NCBI RefSeq assembly: GCF_004339015.1 | Contig: NZ_SMFQ01000003.1 | Span: 248,001-312,000 of the forward strand | Direction of reading: 5' to 3' | Origin: Cocleimonas flava | Lineage (GTDB): Bacteria > Pseudomonadota > Gammaproteobacteria > Thiotrichales > Thiotrichaceae | Length of the DNA: 64,000 nt | In this document: one piece after another, positions 55,791-64,000 of the stretch | How positions within the stretch are numbered: position 1 is the stretch's first letter | Layout: each line of letters starts with the position of its first letter | Made by a program: the position numbers and the translations under genes | Notes under the pieces: model-generated | The model's input: the letters and a program-made list of their open reading frames with translations, nothing else | The model's database searches: none | What the model was told of the DNA's origin: nothing

Positions 55791-55822
55791 AACACACCCC
55801 CCTACTTTGAAGCATTTTTTTA
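55791..55822 (+). repeat. Dispersed CCCCCCTACTT element, copy 17
   Basis: AACACACCCCCCTACTTTGA followed by AGCATTTTTTT. Antisense to the flanking minus-strand genes and inverted relative to copy 16 about 100 bases away. No long arms. Confidence 0.83.
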
Positions 55823-55855
55823 ATAGTCTGCTTTTGTAACAAAGGGATCAAACTA

Positions 55856-56773
55856 TTAACGTAAACGCTTTTGTTCCACATCTGGCTCACCTTCAGCACA
55901 TTCCGGGGTGACAAGCTTACCATCATTTATATACGACACTTCAGTCTGCCCTTTGATCTCGTGAATGTCTTCCCCTTTAGTAACGAGGATTTTCATTGAC
56001 CAACACCCTTTTAATGGCAAGGAAACAGGCACAGAGTATTTGCCTGCATTATTATCTTTATCCGTTTCAACTAGCTTAAATAGCTGGTCATAACTCATAT
56101 CAGATGTGCGCCTAAATTCAGCTGTAACATCTGCATCACTTATTGCATTACCCGAACGGTCTTTAACGATCAAATTAAAATTGGTGCTGGTATTTAACAT
56201 AGGAGACCTATCCCATCCACCCGATACTCTCCAACCCCTTTCACGCTGCTTTTGTAGTTGCAGCACATAAGTGTCAAAATTCTTTTCTTTGTTTTGTAGA
56301 TCATTCGATACAGCACCCGTAAATTGAGAGCTGATGTTTGAGCCAATATCATCACTCGCTGCTTTAGGTAATAATATTTTTGCTAAACCGGTATCTAAAC
56401 CACCTGTAGCTGAAGAGATAATAAAACTATCTACTGTGGCTAATAGAATAAAAAATACAATGATGATTCCTGGCGCCCAATGCATTCCACGTTTAATTTC
56501 TTCACCTTCTATCAAACGTCGTTCTTCATGAACTCCAGTAATGATACCGAGTCCATAAGGAATCATCATAAAGAAAGCAAAGTGAATCGCAAACACGTCG
56601 ATGCCTACCCAATGCGTAACCGATAACGGCACATAGATTAATAGCATTAATGCAGCTGTTGCGAGCGCAGACATTTTTCCACCCCAGCGGATGACTTTGT
56701 AAAAAACAAAGAAAAGGAAAAATGCCAGTAGTGAACCAAAACCCAAGGTTACTACGAGATTGTAATTACTCAT
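55856..56773 (-). CDS. ccoH: FixH/CcoH family protein with extended membrane N-terminus
   Basis: This 305-residue protein has three to four hydrophobic segments in the first 150 residues, including a FixH-like one followed by VSNDLQNKEKNFDTYVLQLQKQRERGWRV. The C-terminal half (about 190-290) resembles FixH: FNLIVKDRSGNAISDADVTAEFRRTSDM, then GKYSVPVSLPLKGCWSMKILVTKGED. Usual FixH proteins are about 150-170 residues, so this one is roughly twice as long, with an added polytopic N-terminal part. It lies between ccoG and ccoI, the expected place for ccoH. Confidence 0.82.
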   Translation of the reverse strand: MSNYNLVVTLGFGSLLAFFLFFVFYKVIRWGGKMSALATAALMLLIYVPLSVTHWVGIDVFAIHFAFFMMIPYGLGIITGVHEERRLIEGEEIKRGMHWAPGIIIVFFILLATVDSFIISSATGGLDTGLAKILLPKAASDDIGSNISSQFTGAVSNDLQNKEKNFDTYVLQLQKQRERGWRVSGGWDRSPMLNTSTNFNLIVKDRSGNAISDADVTAEFRRTSDMSYDQLFKLVETDKDNNAGKYSVPVSLPLKGCWSMKILVTKGEDIHEIKGQTEVSYINDGKLVTPECAEGEPDVEQKRLR

Positions 56774-56858
56774 TAATTAGTACTCTATATTACATGCTTG
56801 CTTATTATCTAAATTGCCAGTCGAATAGCTATAAACCATACTATAAGCCGGAGTTACA

Positions 56859-58265
56859 CTAAGGCGTTATAAATTGAGATTCTATATATATCGGTTCTTT
56901 AACTTCACCTGATTTAGGCGTAAGAACAAATTTAAATTCAGTATTATTGGTCAATGATTCACCTGGTTTTCTTCTGACCTTAACCATGACTCTTTGCTTT
57001 TCATCAGGCTTTAAAAATACTTCTTTAATCTGCCCCATATCTACTTCTGCACCTTCAAGACCTTTTAAACTCAGGCTAAAGCTTGCATCGTACATTGATT
57101 TATTATCTACCTTAAGTTCGTATCTATTCATAATACGTCCATCGGATAAAACAACATATAACGGGCTTCTAATTTGTCTTGCTGTACTTTCGACAATCTT
57201 TTTACCACTCATGCTCCACATCAAGAATGCTATTGCACCAATCATGGCTAAGCCATAACCGTAGGTTCTCAGCTTGAAGAAGTGTGTTTTACCGTGCTCT
57301 AGACCATTTTCAGATTCGTAACGAATCAGACCACGGTTCCAACCACGTGCATCCATTATCGAATCACAGGCATCAACACATAACCCGCATTGAATACAGG
57401 CGTATTGCATACCATCTCGGATATCGATACCCACTGGGCAGACCTGAACGCATAGGCCGCAATCTACGCAATCGCCCACACCCGCTTCTTTTCGAGCTTC
57501 CTGTGTCTTTAATGCTTTTACGGGTTTTGCTCGTCCGGCTGTGCCTTCGCCTCTTTCAGGATCGTAAGCAGGGACCAAAGTATCTTTGTCGATCATCACA
57601 CTCTGAAAACGAGAGTATGGGCACACGTGCTGGCATACTTTCTCACGCATCAAACCAGCGGCAATATACGTTGTTGTCATTAAACCAAATGTAGTGAAAT
57701 AAGCGACCGAAGAAGCTTGTCCCGTAAAGAATTTTACAATCAGATCAGGTGCATAACCCCAATAAAGAATAAAAGATAAGCCCGTCCAGAATGCAAGAAA
57801 TAACCATAGAAAATGCGTTGTACCTTTTTTAAGGATTTTCTCTCCATTCCAAGGTAACTTGTCTAAGCGTATGCGCTTCACCCTGTCACCCTGAATCATT
57901 TTTTCTATAGAGCGGAATGCATCTGTCCATAAAGTCTGGAAACAAAAGTAACCACAGAAAGCACGTCCAACTAATGCTGTTGAAAAAAACAATAAAACAG
58001 CGGCTAAAAATAACAGGGCTGCTAACCAGAAAATATCCTGTGCATGTACAACTAAACCAAAAATATAGAATTTTCTGGCTGTCATATCAAAAAGAACAGC
58101 TTGCGGATCACCTACAGGTCTCGACCACGGTATCCATGGCAAAATGAAATACACCAGATACGCCATATAGAGCGTTACAGATTTAAACAGTCTGAAACGA
58201 CCTTTGATAGAACGTGGATGGATAGTCACAGATTCTGCAACTACCGGGATAGGAAAATCACTCAT
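56859..58265 (-). CDS. ccoG: Cytochrome c oxidase accessory protein CcoG (FixG)
   Basis: This 468-residue membrane-bound cupric reductase-like assembly factor has about five helices, the CGYFCFQTLWTDAFRSIEK and CQHVCPYSRFQSVMIDKDTL motifs, two ferredoxin-type [4Fe-4S] clusters (CVDCGLCVQVCPVGIDIRDG and CIQCGLCVDACDSIM), and a C-terminal Ig-like FixG_C domain. It is the first gene after ccoNOQP, with a strong hairpin in the 135-base gap, and precedes ccoH. Confidence 0.95.
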   Translation of the reverse strand: MSDFPIPVVAESVTIHPRSIKGRFRLFKSVTLYMAYLVYFILPWIPWSRPVGDPQAVLFDMTARKFYIFGLVVHAQDIFWLAALLFLAAVLLFFSTALVGRAFCGYFCFQTLWTDAFRSIEKMIQGDRVKRIRLDKLPWNGEKILKKGTTHFLWLFLAFWTGLSFILYWGYAPDLIVKFFTGQASSVAYFTTFGLMTTTYIAAGLMREKVCQHVCPYSRFQSVMIDKDTLVPAYDPERGEGTAGRAKPVKALKTQEARKEAGVGDCVDCGLCVQVCPVGIDIRDGMQYACIQCGLCVDACDSIMDARGWNRGLIRYESENGLEHGKTHFFKLRTYGYGLAMIGAIAFLMWSMSGKKIVESTARQIRSPLYVVLSDGRIMNRYELKVDNKSMYDASFSLSLKGLEGAEVDMGQIKEVFLKPDEKQRVMVKVRRKPGESLTNNTEFKFVLTPKSGEVKEPIYIESQFITP

Positions 58266-58330
58266 TATTATTATCCGCCATAATATTTAATAGGTTCTAA
58301 CTTTTACCTAATACGTTATTTACAATTAAA

Positions 58331-58353
58331 TACGGCCGGATAAACCGGCCGTA
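58331..58353 (-). terminator. Hairpin between ccoP and ccoG
   Basis: TACGGCCGG pairs perfectly with CCGGCCGTA around a 5-base loop. On the minus strand it is followed by TTTAATTG, a weak T-run. It may partly terminate ccoNOQP transcripts or protect their 3' end, lowering ccoG-ccoH-ccoI relative to structural genes. Confidence 0.75.
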
Positions 58354-58400
58354 AATATTTAAAAAGTATGAGTCTTACCCCAAACTCTTACTAAGCCAAA

Positions 58401-59378
58401 CTATTCAGAACTGAGTAATTTAATATAAGCAACTAACACTTTAATTTCATCATTACTTAAACGTGATTCCCAAGCAGGCATTTCACGTTGAATACCATTC
58501 GCTATAACATGCTCAACAGCAGTAATTTTAGCAGCCATATCTTTAGCACCAGGTACATCAGCTTGCGTCCAGATTTTGTCTGTCAGATTAGCTGAACCCA
58601 AAGCCTTCATACCAACACCCGTTGGCATATGACAACCTGAGCAACCTTTAGTCTCGAATATAACTTTACCTTTCGCGGCTAAGCCAGCATCTACCGGCTC
58701 ACCAGATAAACTCAATACATAGTTAGCAGCTTCTGTGATTTCTTCAGGATTTAATAGGGTATTCTGAGCAGGCATATTACCTTTTCTGCCTTTACGAATA
58801 GTAGTTTCGATATCCGCACTATCGCTACCCCATAACCATGCATCATCGATGATATTTGGATAATGTCCGATAACACCTTGACCACCCGCCTGATGACAGG
58901 CTGCACAGTAATCACCGAAAATACCTTTACCATAAGCCAAAACGAAAGCACTTTGTTGAGGGTCTTTAGCAACCGTATCTAATGGTGTTGCGGCAACTTT
59001 TTTAACCATTTCCTGACGCTTCAACTCGTTAGGATCAGTTTGCATTTGAACAGCTAACAATGCACGTGTATTCCAGTGAGTCGTTACTTCTGGTCCTGCT
59101 GCTATGGTTCTTTTACCGTCTTCTATCTTGTCAGACTTGAACGTTAAAGTACTCGTACCAGGGATATATCCATCTTTCGCAAGACCTGTAGGCCAACTTG
59201 GGTAAATAACCCAATAAACGATTGTAAATATGATTGTTCCGTAGAACGCCCATAACCACCAACGTGGAAGTGGGTTATTAAACTCTTGAAGATCGTCGTC
59301 CCATACGTGGCCAGTTGTTTCCGCCCCTGTAATTGGATCTTTTGTTATCTTATGTTGCTCAGAGTTGTTATCAGACAT
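58401..59378 (-). CDS. ccoP: cbb3-type cytochrome c oxidase subunit III, dihaem
   Basis: This 325-residue membrane-anchored dihaem cytochrome c passes electrons to CcoO/CcoN. A helix near residues 45-60 (WLWAFYGTIIFTIVYWVIY) is followed by two CxxCH sites, C-A-A-C-H in GDYCAACHQAGGQG and C-S-G-C-H in KGCSGCHMPTGVGM. The N-terminal TTGHVWDDDLQEFNNPLPRWW is typical of CcoP. It follows ccoQ by 2 bases. Confidence 0.96.
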   Translation of the reverse strand: MSDNNSEQHKITKDPITGAETTGHVWDDDLQEFNNPLPRWWLWAFYGTIIFTIVYWVIYPSWPTGLAKDGYIPGTSTLTFKSDKIEDGKRTIAAGPEVTTHWNTRALLAVQMQTDPNELKRQEMVKKVAATPLDTVAKDPQQSAFVLAYGKGIFGDYCAACHQAGGQGVIGHYPNIIDDAWLWGSDSADIETTIRKGRKGNMPAQNTLLNPEEITEAANYVLSLSGEPVDAGLAAKGKVIFETKGCSGCHMPTGVGMKALGSANLTDKIWTQADVPGAKDMAAKITAVEHVIANGIQREMPAWESRLSNDEIKVLVAYIKLLSSE

Positions 59379-59380
59379 AA

Positions 59381-59605
59381 TTATTTTTCACCTGTACTTT
59401 TTTTACTTCCAGTTACGTTTTCCTGATGAATATCGTTATCATCATCGAGAAAAGGAATATTTCGATATTCTTCTAGGCGTGCACTGCGTTTTTTACTGCC
59501 ATAGACATAAACTATGATCGCAGTGAAGGTAACAACAAATATCACAAGCGTTACACTCTTGTTATTTGCCATTACCATGAACCAATCGAAAATATCATTC
59601 ATCAT
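59381..59605 (-). CDS. ccoQ: cbb3-type oxidase subunit CcoQ
   Basis: This 74-residue protein has one transmembrane helix (VTLVIFVVTFTAIIVYVYG) followed by a charged tail (SKKRSARLEEYRNIPFLDDD), as in CcoQ/FixQ, which stabilises the cbb3 complex. It is placed between ccoO and ccoP as expected. The Lys/Ser/Glu-rich end is somewhat longer than usual. Confidence 0.9.
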   Translation of the reverse strand: MMNDIFDWFMVMANNKSVTLVIFVVTFTAIIVYVYGSKKRSARLEEYRNIPFLDDDNDIHQENVTGSKKSTGEK

Positions 59606-59642
59606 TTGATTATTACCTTATGTTACTTTGATATGTGAAGTT

Positions 59643-60395
59643 CTAGCGAAACTTCACAAACTCAGCTTCATCATGTTTGCTGAAATCAATCATCGTGCCT
59701 AGTATTTGCAAGTAAGCAACTAACGCATCCATTTCAGTCAAATTTTCAGGATCACCATCATAATTACCTAATTTAGCCTGAGCCTTTAAGTTAACTTCCG
59801 CCGCATTGATATCTAACTTCTTAGCGACTTCTTCACCGAATTTTTCTACATTTGCTTCAAATTCAATTTTAGATAATGAGTAAGGAACACCCACAGCTTT
59901 TAAAGCACGCATTTTACCCTGAACATCGGTGTAATCTAACTTATCAGTTAACCATGGGTAATTAGGCATGATTGACTCTGGAACAACCGAACGAGGTGCC
60001 ATCAAATGCTTCGTATGCCAAGCACTTGAATACTTACCGCCAACACGAGCCAGATCAGGTCCTGTTCTCTTTGATCCCCACTGGAATGGATGATCGTACT
60101 GTGATTCAGCAGCTAATGAATAATGACCATAACGTAATGCTTCATCACGGAAAGGTCTGATCATTTGTGAATGACAGGTGTAACAACCTTCACGTGTATA
60201 AATATCACGACCAAGTTGCTCTAGAGGTGTGTAAGGACGAACAGCGTCTTTACCATCTTCATTTTTTACGTCTTCAACAGTACCTTCGATATAAAACAAA
60301 GGCACGATTTCAACTAATCCACCGATACTAATTGCTGCTAGTGTTAAAACTATTAACAACGCTGCATTAGTTTCAATACTTTCGTGTTTCATCAT
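59643..60395 (-). CDS. ccoO: cbb3-type cytochrome c oxidase subunit II, monohaem
   Basis: This 250-residue membrane-anchored monohaem cytochrome c has an N-terminal helix ([25 protein letters not shown]) and the haem site C-Y-T-C-H in [18 protein letters not shown], both typical of FixO. It lies 12 bases after ccoN and 37 bases before ccoQ, in a standard ccoNOQP order. Confidence 0.96.
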   Translation of the reverse strand: MMKHESIETNAALLIVLTLAAISIGGLVEIVPLFYIEGTVEDVKNEDGKDAVRPYTPLEQLGRDIYTREGCYTCHSQMIRPFRDEALRYGHYSLAAESQYDHPFQWGSKRTGPDLARVGGKYSSAWHTKHLMAPRSVVPESIMPNYPWLTDKLDYTDVQGKMRALKAVGVPYSLSKIEFEANVEKFGEEVAKKLDINAAEVNLKAQAKLGNYDGDPENLTEMDALVAYLQILGTMIDFSKHDEAEFVKFR

Positions 60396-60407
60396 GGCTG
60401 TATCTCC

Positions 60408-61898
60408 TTAAGCCTTAGCAGCTGATGTTGCTTCATCAGTGACAGTGTTACGTTTAGCGATTGTCATCCATATGTTGTACGTCATGAAGAACATACCTGT
60501 AACGATAAACATACCTGCTATCGCTCTTGCTACTAATGGACCATGCATGAATACAACAGTTTCAATAAAGCTATAAGCAAGGTTTCCGTATTCATCAAAC
60601 GCTCTAAGCATTAGACCCTGGCCGATACCAGATACCCATAGAGCTGTGATATATAAAAGAATACCAATAGTCGTTAAGAAGAAATGTATGTAGACAAGTT
60701 TAAGACTATAAATAGTTGTATTCCAAAGTTTCGGAATCATGTGGTAGAAAGAACCGAATGTAACCATTGCAACCCAGCCTAATGCACCCGAGTGAACGTG
60801 ACCTACAGTCCAGTCAGTGTAATGAGATAGTGCGTTTACACTCTTAAGAGACATCATCGGTCCTTCAAACGTAGACATACCGTAGAAAGATAATGAAGTA
60901 ATCAAGAACATCATAATAGGATCAGAACGTAACTTATCCCAGGCACCAGATAGAGTCATGATACCGTTGATCATACCGCCCCATGAAGGCATCAATAGCA
61001 TGATTGAGAAAGTTGCAGCTAGAGTAGAAGTCCAGTCAGGAATTGCAGTCCAATGTAAATGGTGAGTACCTACCCACATGTACATGAAGCTTAATGCCCA
61101 GAAGTGAATAATCGATAAACGATAAGAATATACCGGACGCCCAGCCTGCTTAGGAACAAAGTAATACATCATACCGAGGAAAGCAGCTGTTAAGAAGAAA
61201 CCTACCGCGTTGTGCCCATACCACCACTGTGTCATCGCATCTTGAGCACCAGAGAATAAGCTATAAGACTTAACGCCAAAGAAGCTAACAGGTACAGCAA
61301 GATTATTGAAGATATGAAGCAGTGCAACGGCAAGAATAAAACTGATAAAGAACCAGTTTGCAACATAGATGTGAGGCTGATTACGTTTTAACAGAGTCAT
61401 TGTGTAGATAACTAGGTAAACAACCCATACAACAGCGATCAATAGATCAACGTACCACTCTGGCTCAGCATATTCACGACCTTGCGTGATACCGAATAGG
61501 TAACCGACACCAGCGATTGCAATAGCCAGGTTCCAGCCCCAGAAGGTAAAATCGGCTAATTTACCGCCCCATAAAGGCGTTTGACAGGTGCGCTGTACAA
61601 TATAATACGAAGTCGCAAATAATGCGTTACCACCAAAACCAAAAATAACACCACTTGTGTGCAATGGTCTTAAACGGCCAAACGTGATTTGTGCGATATC
61701 GAAATTCAGAAAAGGCCAAGCCAATTCAGAGGCAATATAAGTTCCCGCAGACATACCAGCGATGCCCCAGAATATTGCCATCAGAGCGAATTTCTTCACT
61801 ATGTCATAATTATACTTTTCTAGATAAGTCGCCTCAACGCTTGAAGCATTTGAAATGCCTATCCCCGCGCCGTCTATAGCTGCACTTTGCGCCATCAT
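60408..61898 (-). CDS. ccoN: cbb3-type cytochrome c oxidase catalytic subunit I
   Basis: This 496-residue haem-copper oxidase subunit has about twelve helices and reduces O2 at a high-spin haem b-CuB centre. Conserved His-bearing segments include [43 protein letters not shown] and [16 protein letters not shown]. High O2 affinity of this family points to microaerobic respiration. It is the first gene of the operon, with a candidate FNR-dependent promoter about 135 bases upstream. Confidence 0.97.
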   Translation of the reverse strand: MMAQSAAIDGAGIGISNASSVEATYLEKYNYDIVKKFALMAIFWGIAGMSAGTYIASELAWPFLNFDIAQITFGRLRPLHTSGVIFGFGGNALFATSYYIVQRTCQTPLWGGKLADFTFWGWNLAIAIAGVGYLFGITQGREYAEPEWYVDLLIAVVWVVYLVIYTMTLLKRNQPHIYVANWFFISFILAVALLHIFNNLAVPVSFFGVKSYSLFSGAQDAMTQWWYGHNAVGFFLTAAFLGMMYYFVPKQAGRPVYSYRLSIIHFWALSFMYMWVGTHHLHWTAIPDWTSTLAATFSIMLLMPSWGGMINGIMTLSGAWDKLRSDPIMMFLITSLSFYGMSTFEGPMMSLKSVNALSHYTDWTVGHVHSGALGWVAMVTFGSFYHMIPKLWNTTIYSLKLVYIHFFLTTIGILLYITALWVSGIGQGLMLRAFDEYGNLAYSFIETVVFMHGPLVARAIAGMFIVTGMFFMTYNIWMTIAKRNTVTDEATSAAKA

Positions 61899-62032
61899 TC
61901 ACCCTCAATGTAAATTTAAATATTCTATAAATTAATACTAATAATTAAGTATATTAGTACCTGCTAATAGGTTGCCGCGAGAATACAACAAAACTTTCAA
62001 AAATGAAAATAATAAACCAAGATTCTTCAGCC

Positions 62033-62081
62033 TAAAAAGCATTATATAGATTTGATTTGAAACTAAATTGATATAGGTCAA
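62033..62081 (-). promoter_or_regulatory. Candidate class II FNR/Anr-dependent promoter of ccoN
   Basis: The near-palindrome TTGATATAGGTCAA (62068-62081) matches the FNR consensus TTGAT-N4-ATCAA at 9 of 10 positions. On the minus strand a perfect TATAAT lies at 62046-62041. If transcription starts at about 62033, the FNR box centre (62074.5) is at -41.5, the exact class II spacing. This would switch on the cbb3 oxidase at low oxygen. Confidence 0.8.
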
Positions 62082-62225
62082 AATCGCAGACTCTAAATAA
62101 TTCAGCAACATAAAATCTATGTACAAAACGCTCATTATAGCGATTACAAGAGGATAAAAAGCAACGAAAAACCTTTTAATTTTCAAAAGGCGACCATATC
62201 TTAGCTACATACGTCATAATGTTAC

Positions 62226-62253
62226 TTGCAATTGGTATTAAATAACGTATAAA
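62226..62253 (+). promoter_or_regulatory. Candidate metH promoter
   Basis: TTGCAA (62226-62231) and TATAAA (62248-62253) with a 16-base spacer, about 30 bases before the ATG. The spacing is plausible but the hexamers are imperfect, so this is tentative. Confidence 0.4.
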
Positions 62254-62283
62254 ACGCAATCCAATCACGACCATACAAGTCTA

Positions 62284-64000
62284 ATGAATAAAATATCACA
62301 AATACAAGAGATTCTTCAAAAACGCATCCTGATTCTTGACGGTGCAATGGGCACTATGATCCAGCGCCGCAAGCTTGAAGAGGCAGACTACCGTGGCGAA
62401 AGATTTTCTAATTACCACATGGATATTAAAGGTAATAATGATCTTTTGGCCATTACGCAGCCTCAGATTATTGGTGAAATTCACGAAGAATATCTTGAGG
62501 CTGGCGCCGATATCATTGAAACGAATACGTTCAATGCGACACGTGTCAGTATGGCCGATTATGAAATGGAAAATCTTGCTTATGAACTAAACGTTGCAGG
62601 AGCAAAAGTGGCACGCGAAGCCGCTGATAAATTTTCCACCCCTGAGAAACCAAGATTTGTTGCTGGGGTTTTAGGTCCAACCAGTAAAACCTGTAGCATG
62701 TCTCCTGATGTGAATGACCCAGGTTTCAGAGCCATCAGTTTTGATGATTTGGTAGAAGATTATATGTCGTCTACCAGAGGTCTCATTGAAGGTGGCGCCG
62801 ATATCATTTTAATTGAGACCATTTTTGATACGTTAAATGCAAAAGCAGCAATATTTGCCGTTGAAAGCGTATTTGAAGAAGACTTCGCCGAAGATCAGGC
62901 TAAACTGCCGGTGATGATTTCCGGAACGATAACAGATGCTTCGGGTAGAACATTATCAGGTCAAACCACAGAAGCTTTTTATAACTCATTGAAACACGCC
63001 AAGCCGATTTCTATAGGACTAAACTGTGCACTTGGTCCAGATGCCTTGCGTCAATATGTACAAGAACTTTCACGTATCAGTGAAACCTATGTATCTGCAC
63101 ACCCTAACGCTGGTTTACCCAATGAATTTGGTGAATATGATTTAGAACCAGAACAAATGTCTGAACACATTGAAGAATGGGCTGAAAGTGGCTTTCTTAA
63201 TATTGTCGGTGGTTGTTGTGGCTCAAGCCCTCAACACATTAAAGCTATTGCTGATGCCGTTGAAAACAAAGCTCCTCGCGTAATTCCTGATATCCCCGTT
63301 GAATGTCGACTATCTGGCTTAGAGCCTTTCAATATTGGTAGTGATAGCTTATTTGTTAATGTGGGCGAAAGAACTAACGTAACTGGCTCTGCTAGATTTA
63401 AGCGTCTCATAAAAGACGGTGATTATGATACCGCCCTTGAAGTTGCTAAAGAACAAGTAGAAAACGGTGCTCAAATTATTGATATCAACATGGATGAAGG
63501 CATGTTGGAATCAAAAGAAGCCATGGTACGTTTTCTCAATTTAATTGCAGCTGAACCGGATATTGCCCGCGTTCCTATTATGGTAGATTCATCTAAATGG
63601 GAAATTATTGAAGCTGGCCTTAAATGTATTCAAGGTAAAGCCATTGTAAATTCGATTTCACTCAAAGAAGGTGAAGAAAACTTTTTACATCAAGCCAAAT
63701 TAATTAAACGTTATGGCGCTGCAGCCGTGGTGATGGCCTTTGATGAAGACGGTCAGGCAGACACATACGAACGTAAAGTAGAAATTTGTACTCGTGCTTA
63801 TAACGTTTTGGTAGATCAAGCTGGATTCCCACCTGAAGATATTATCTTTGACCCTAATATCTTTGCTATCGCAACAGGTATCGAAGAGCATAATAACTAT
63901 GGGCTCGATTTTATTAAAGCCACGAAAGCGATCAAAGATACTCTTCCGCATGCCATGATATCGGGTGGTGTGTCTAATGTATCATTCTCATTCAGAGGGA
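62284..64000 (+). CDS. metH: Cobalamin-dependent methionine synthase, N-terminal part (runs off window)
   Basis: The frame opens at ATG 62284 ([38 protein letters not shown]) and stays open to the window end, about 572 residues of an expected ~1200. Residues 1-325 are the homocysteine-binding domain, with the zinc cysteines in SIGLNCALG and [12 protein letters not shown]. From about 350 the methyltetrahydrofolate-binding domain begins ([16 protein letters not shown], then [14 protein letters not shown] and [19 protein letters not shown]). The cobalamin and reactivation domains must lie beyond the right edge. The enzyme remethylates homocysteine to methionine. Confidence 0.96.
   Translation, partial: MNKISQIQEILQKRILILDGAMGTMIQRRKLEEADYRGERFSNYHMDIKGNNDLLAITQPQIIGEIHEEYLEAGADIIETNTFNATRVSMADYEMENLAYELNVAGAKVAREAADKFSTPEKPRFVAGVLGPTSKTCSMSPDVNDPGFRAISFDDLVEDYMSSTRGLIEGGADIILIETIFDTLNAKAAIFAVESVFEEDFAEDQAKLPVMISGTITDASGRTLSGQTTEAFYNSLKHAKPISIGLNCALGPDALRQYVQELSRISETYVSAHPNAGLPNEFGEYDLEPEQMSEHIEEWAESGFLNIVGGCCGSSPQHIKAIADAVENKAPRVIPDIPVECRLSGLEPFNIGSDSLFVNVGERTNVTGSARFKRLIKDGDYDTALEVAKEQVENGAQIIDINMDEGMLESKEAMVRFLNLIAAEPDIARVPIMVDSSKWEIIEAGLKCIQGKAIVNSISLKEGEENFLHQAKLIKRYGAAAVVMAFDEDGQADTYERKVEICTRAYNVLVDQAGFPPEDIIFDPNIFAIATGIEEHNNYGLDFIKATKAIKDTLPHAMISGGVSNVSFSFRG

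Larger units (their letters stand above)
55612..55855. other. 244-base gap with two element copies in inverted orientation
   Basis: Copies at 55661-55693 (minus) and 55791-55822 (plus) face outward around about 100 bases, giving an inverted-repeat arrangement. A small minus-strand frame across it (to 55926) has no coding signal and overlaps ccoH. No promoter for ccoI was assigned. Confidence 0.6.
61899..62283. other. Divergent ccoN/metH intergenic region
   Basis: This 385-base region contains the FNR-type promoter of ccoN on the minus strand, a weak hairpin (CCTTTT at 62172 with AAAAGG at 62185) and a candidate metH promoter near 62226-62253. I saw no cobalamin or SAM riboswitch-like structure, but this was by eye only. 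Small open frames here carry no coding signal. Confidence 0.6.

Noticed and set aside
55624-55926. 100-residue minus-strand open frame between ccoH and ccoI
   Set aside because: It overlaps the 3' end of ccoH, spans two repeat elements and has no recognisable features.
1-64000. CRISPR array, prophage, insertion sequence, tRNA or rRNA
   Set aside because: Direct repeats found are short simple-sequence or 17-mer arrays without spacers; no transposase, integrase or structural RNA pattern was seen by eye.

Overview
The window looks like chromosomal DNA of an AT-rich, aerobic to microaerobic gammaproteobacterium. The evidence is a Lol lipoprotein-release system, a cbb3 oxidase operon (ccoNOQP-G-H-I), class I fumarase, monomeric NADP-isocitrate dehydrogenase, cobalamin-dependent MetH, and many signal peptides and lipoproteins typical of Gram-negatives. 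I cannot name the genus; a marine or Thiotrichales-like lineage is only a guess. I saw no rRNA, tRNA, CRISPR array, prophage or insertion sequence.

Layout. 1-9047 is one co-directional block: the 3' part of a cellulose-synthase-like glycosyltransferase, a DUF3131 protein, pgi, and a nitric-oxide/redox signalling set (hybrid kinase with a CxxCH haem domain, H-NOX, second hybrid kinase). 9166-14006 holds an RNA pseudouridine synthase, a cysteine-cluster protein, a small outer-membrane barrel, class I fumarase and a DUF71/diphthine-ammonia-ligase-like gene broken by one in-frame stop. 14320-25112 holds icd, an RND efflux pair, a K+ channel-like protein, a CBM9-bearing glycosidase-like protein and a LysE-type exporter. 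25326-29594 (minus) holds PPK2 and a lolC-lolE-lolD operon. 29711-34798 holds a small secreted protein and a 1575-residue barrel/OmpA/Ig-repeat surface protein. 35120-40592 is a complete peptide ABC importer. 40686-43703 (minus) holds a repeat-rich lipoprotein, bioA and a two-gene unit with a ParS/MbcA-like protein. 43930-46295 is a MoxR/VWA pair. 46485-51006 holds two paralogous pairs (periplasmic solute-binding proteins, ankyrin proteins). 51127-53189 holds DUF1415 and a RimB-RimK fusion. 53194-61898 (minus) is the cbb3 oxidase with its assembly genes, and metH runs off the right edge.

The most unusual thing is a short dispersed intergenic element with the core CACCCCCCTACTT, a short hairpin and then a run of T. 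I count 17 copies between 10.5 and 55.8 kb. Many look like intrinsic terminators, but about half point the wrong way for the gene they follow. The core is conserved where a terminator loop would normally vary, and two copies supply the last codons of minus-strand genes. Other highlights are the H-NOX between two hybrid kinases beside polysaccharide genes, the barrel-OmpA-Ig fusion, the single-nonsense DUF71 gene, a class II FNR-type promoter upstream of ccoN, a perfect 30-bp palindrome, and two tandem repeats (17 pentamers after icd, four 17-mers before bioA).
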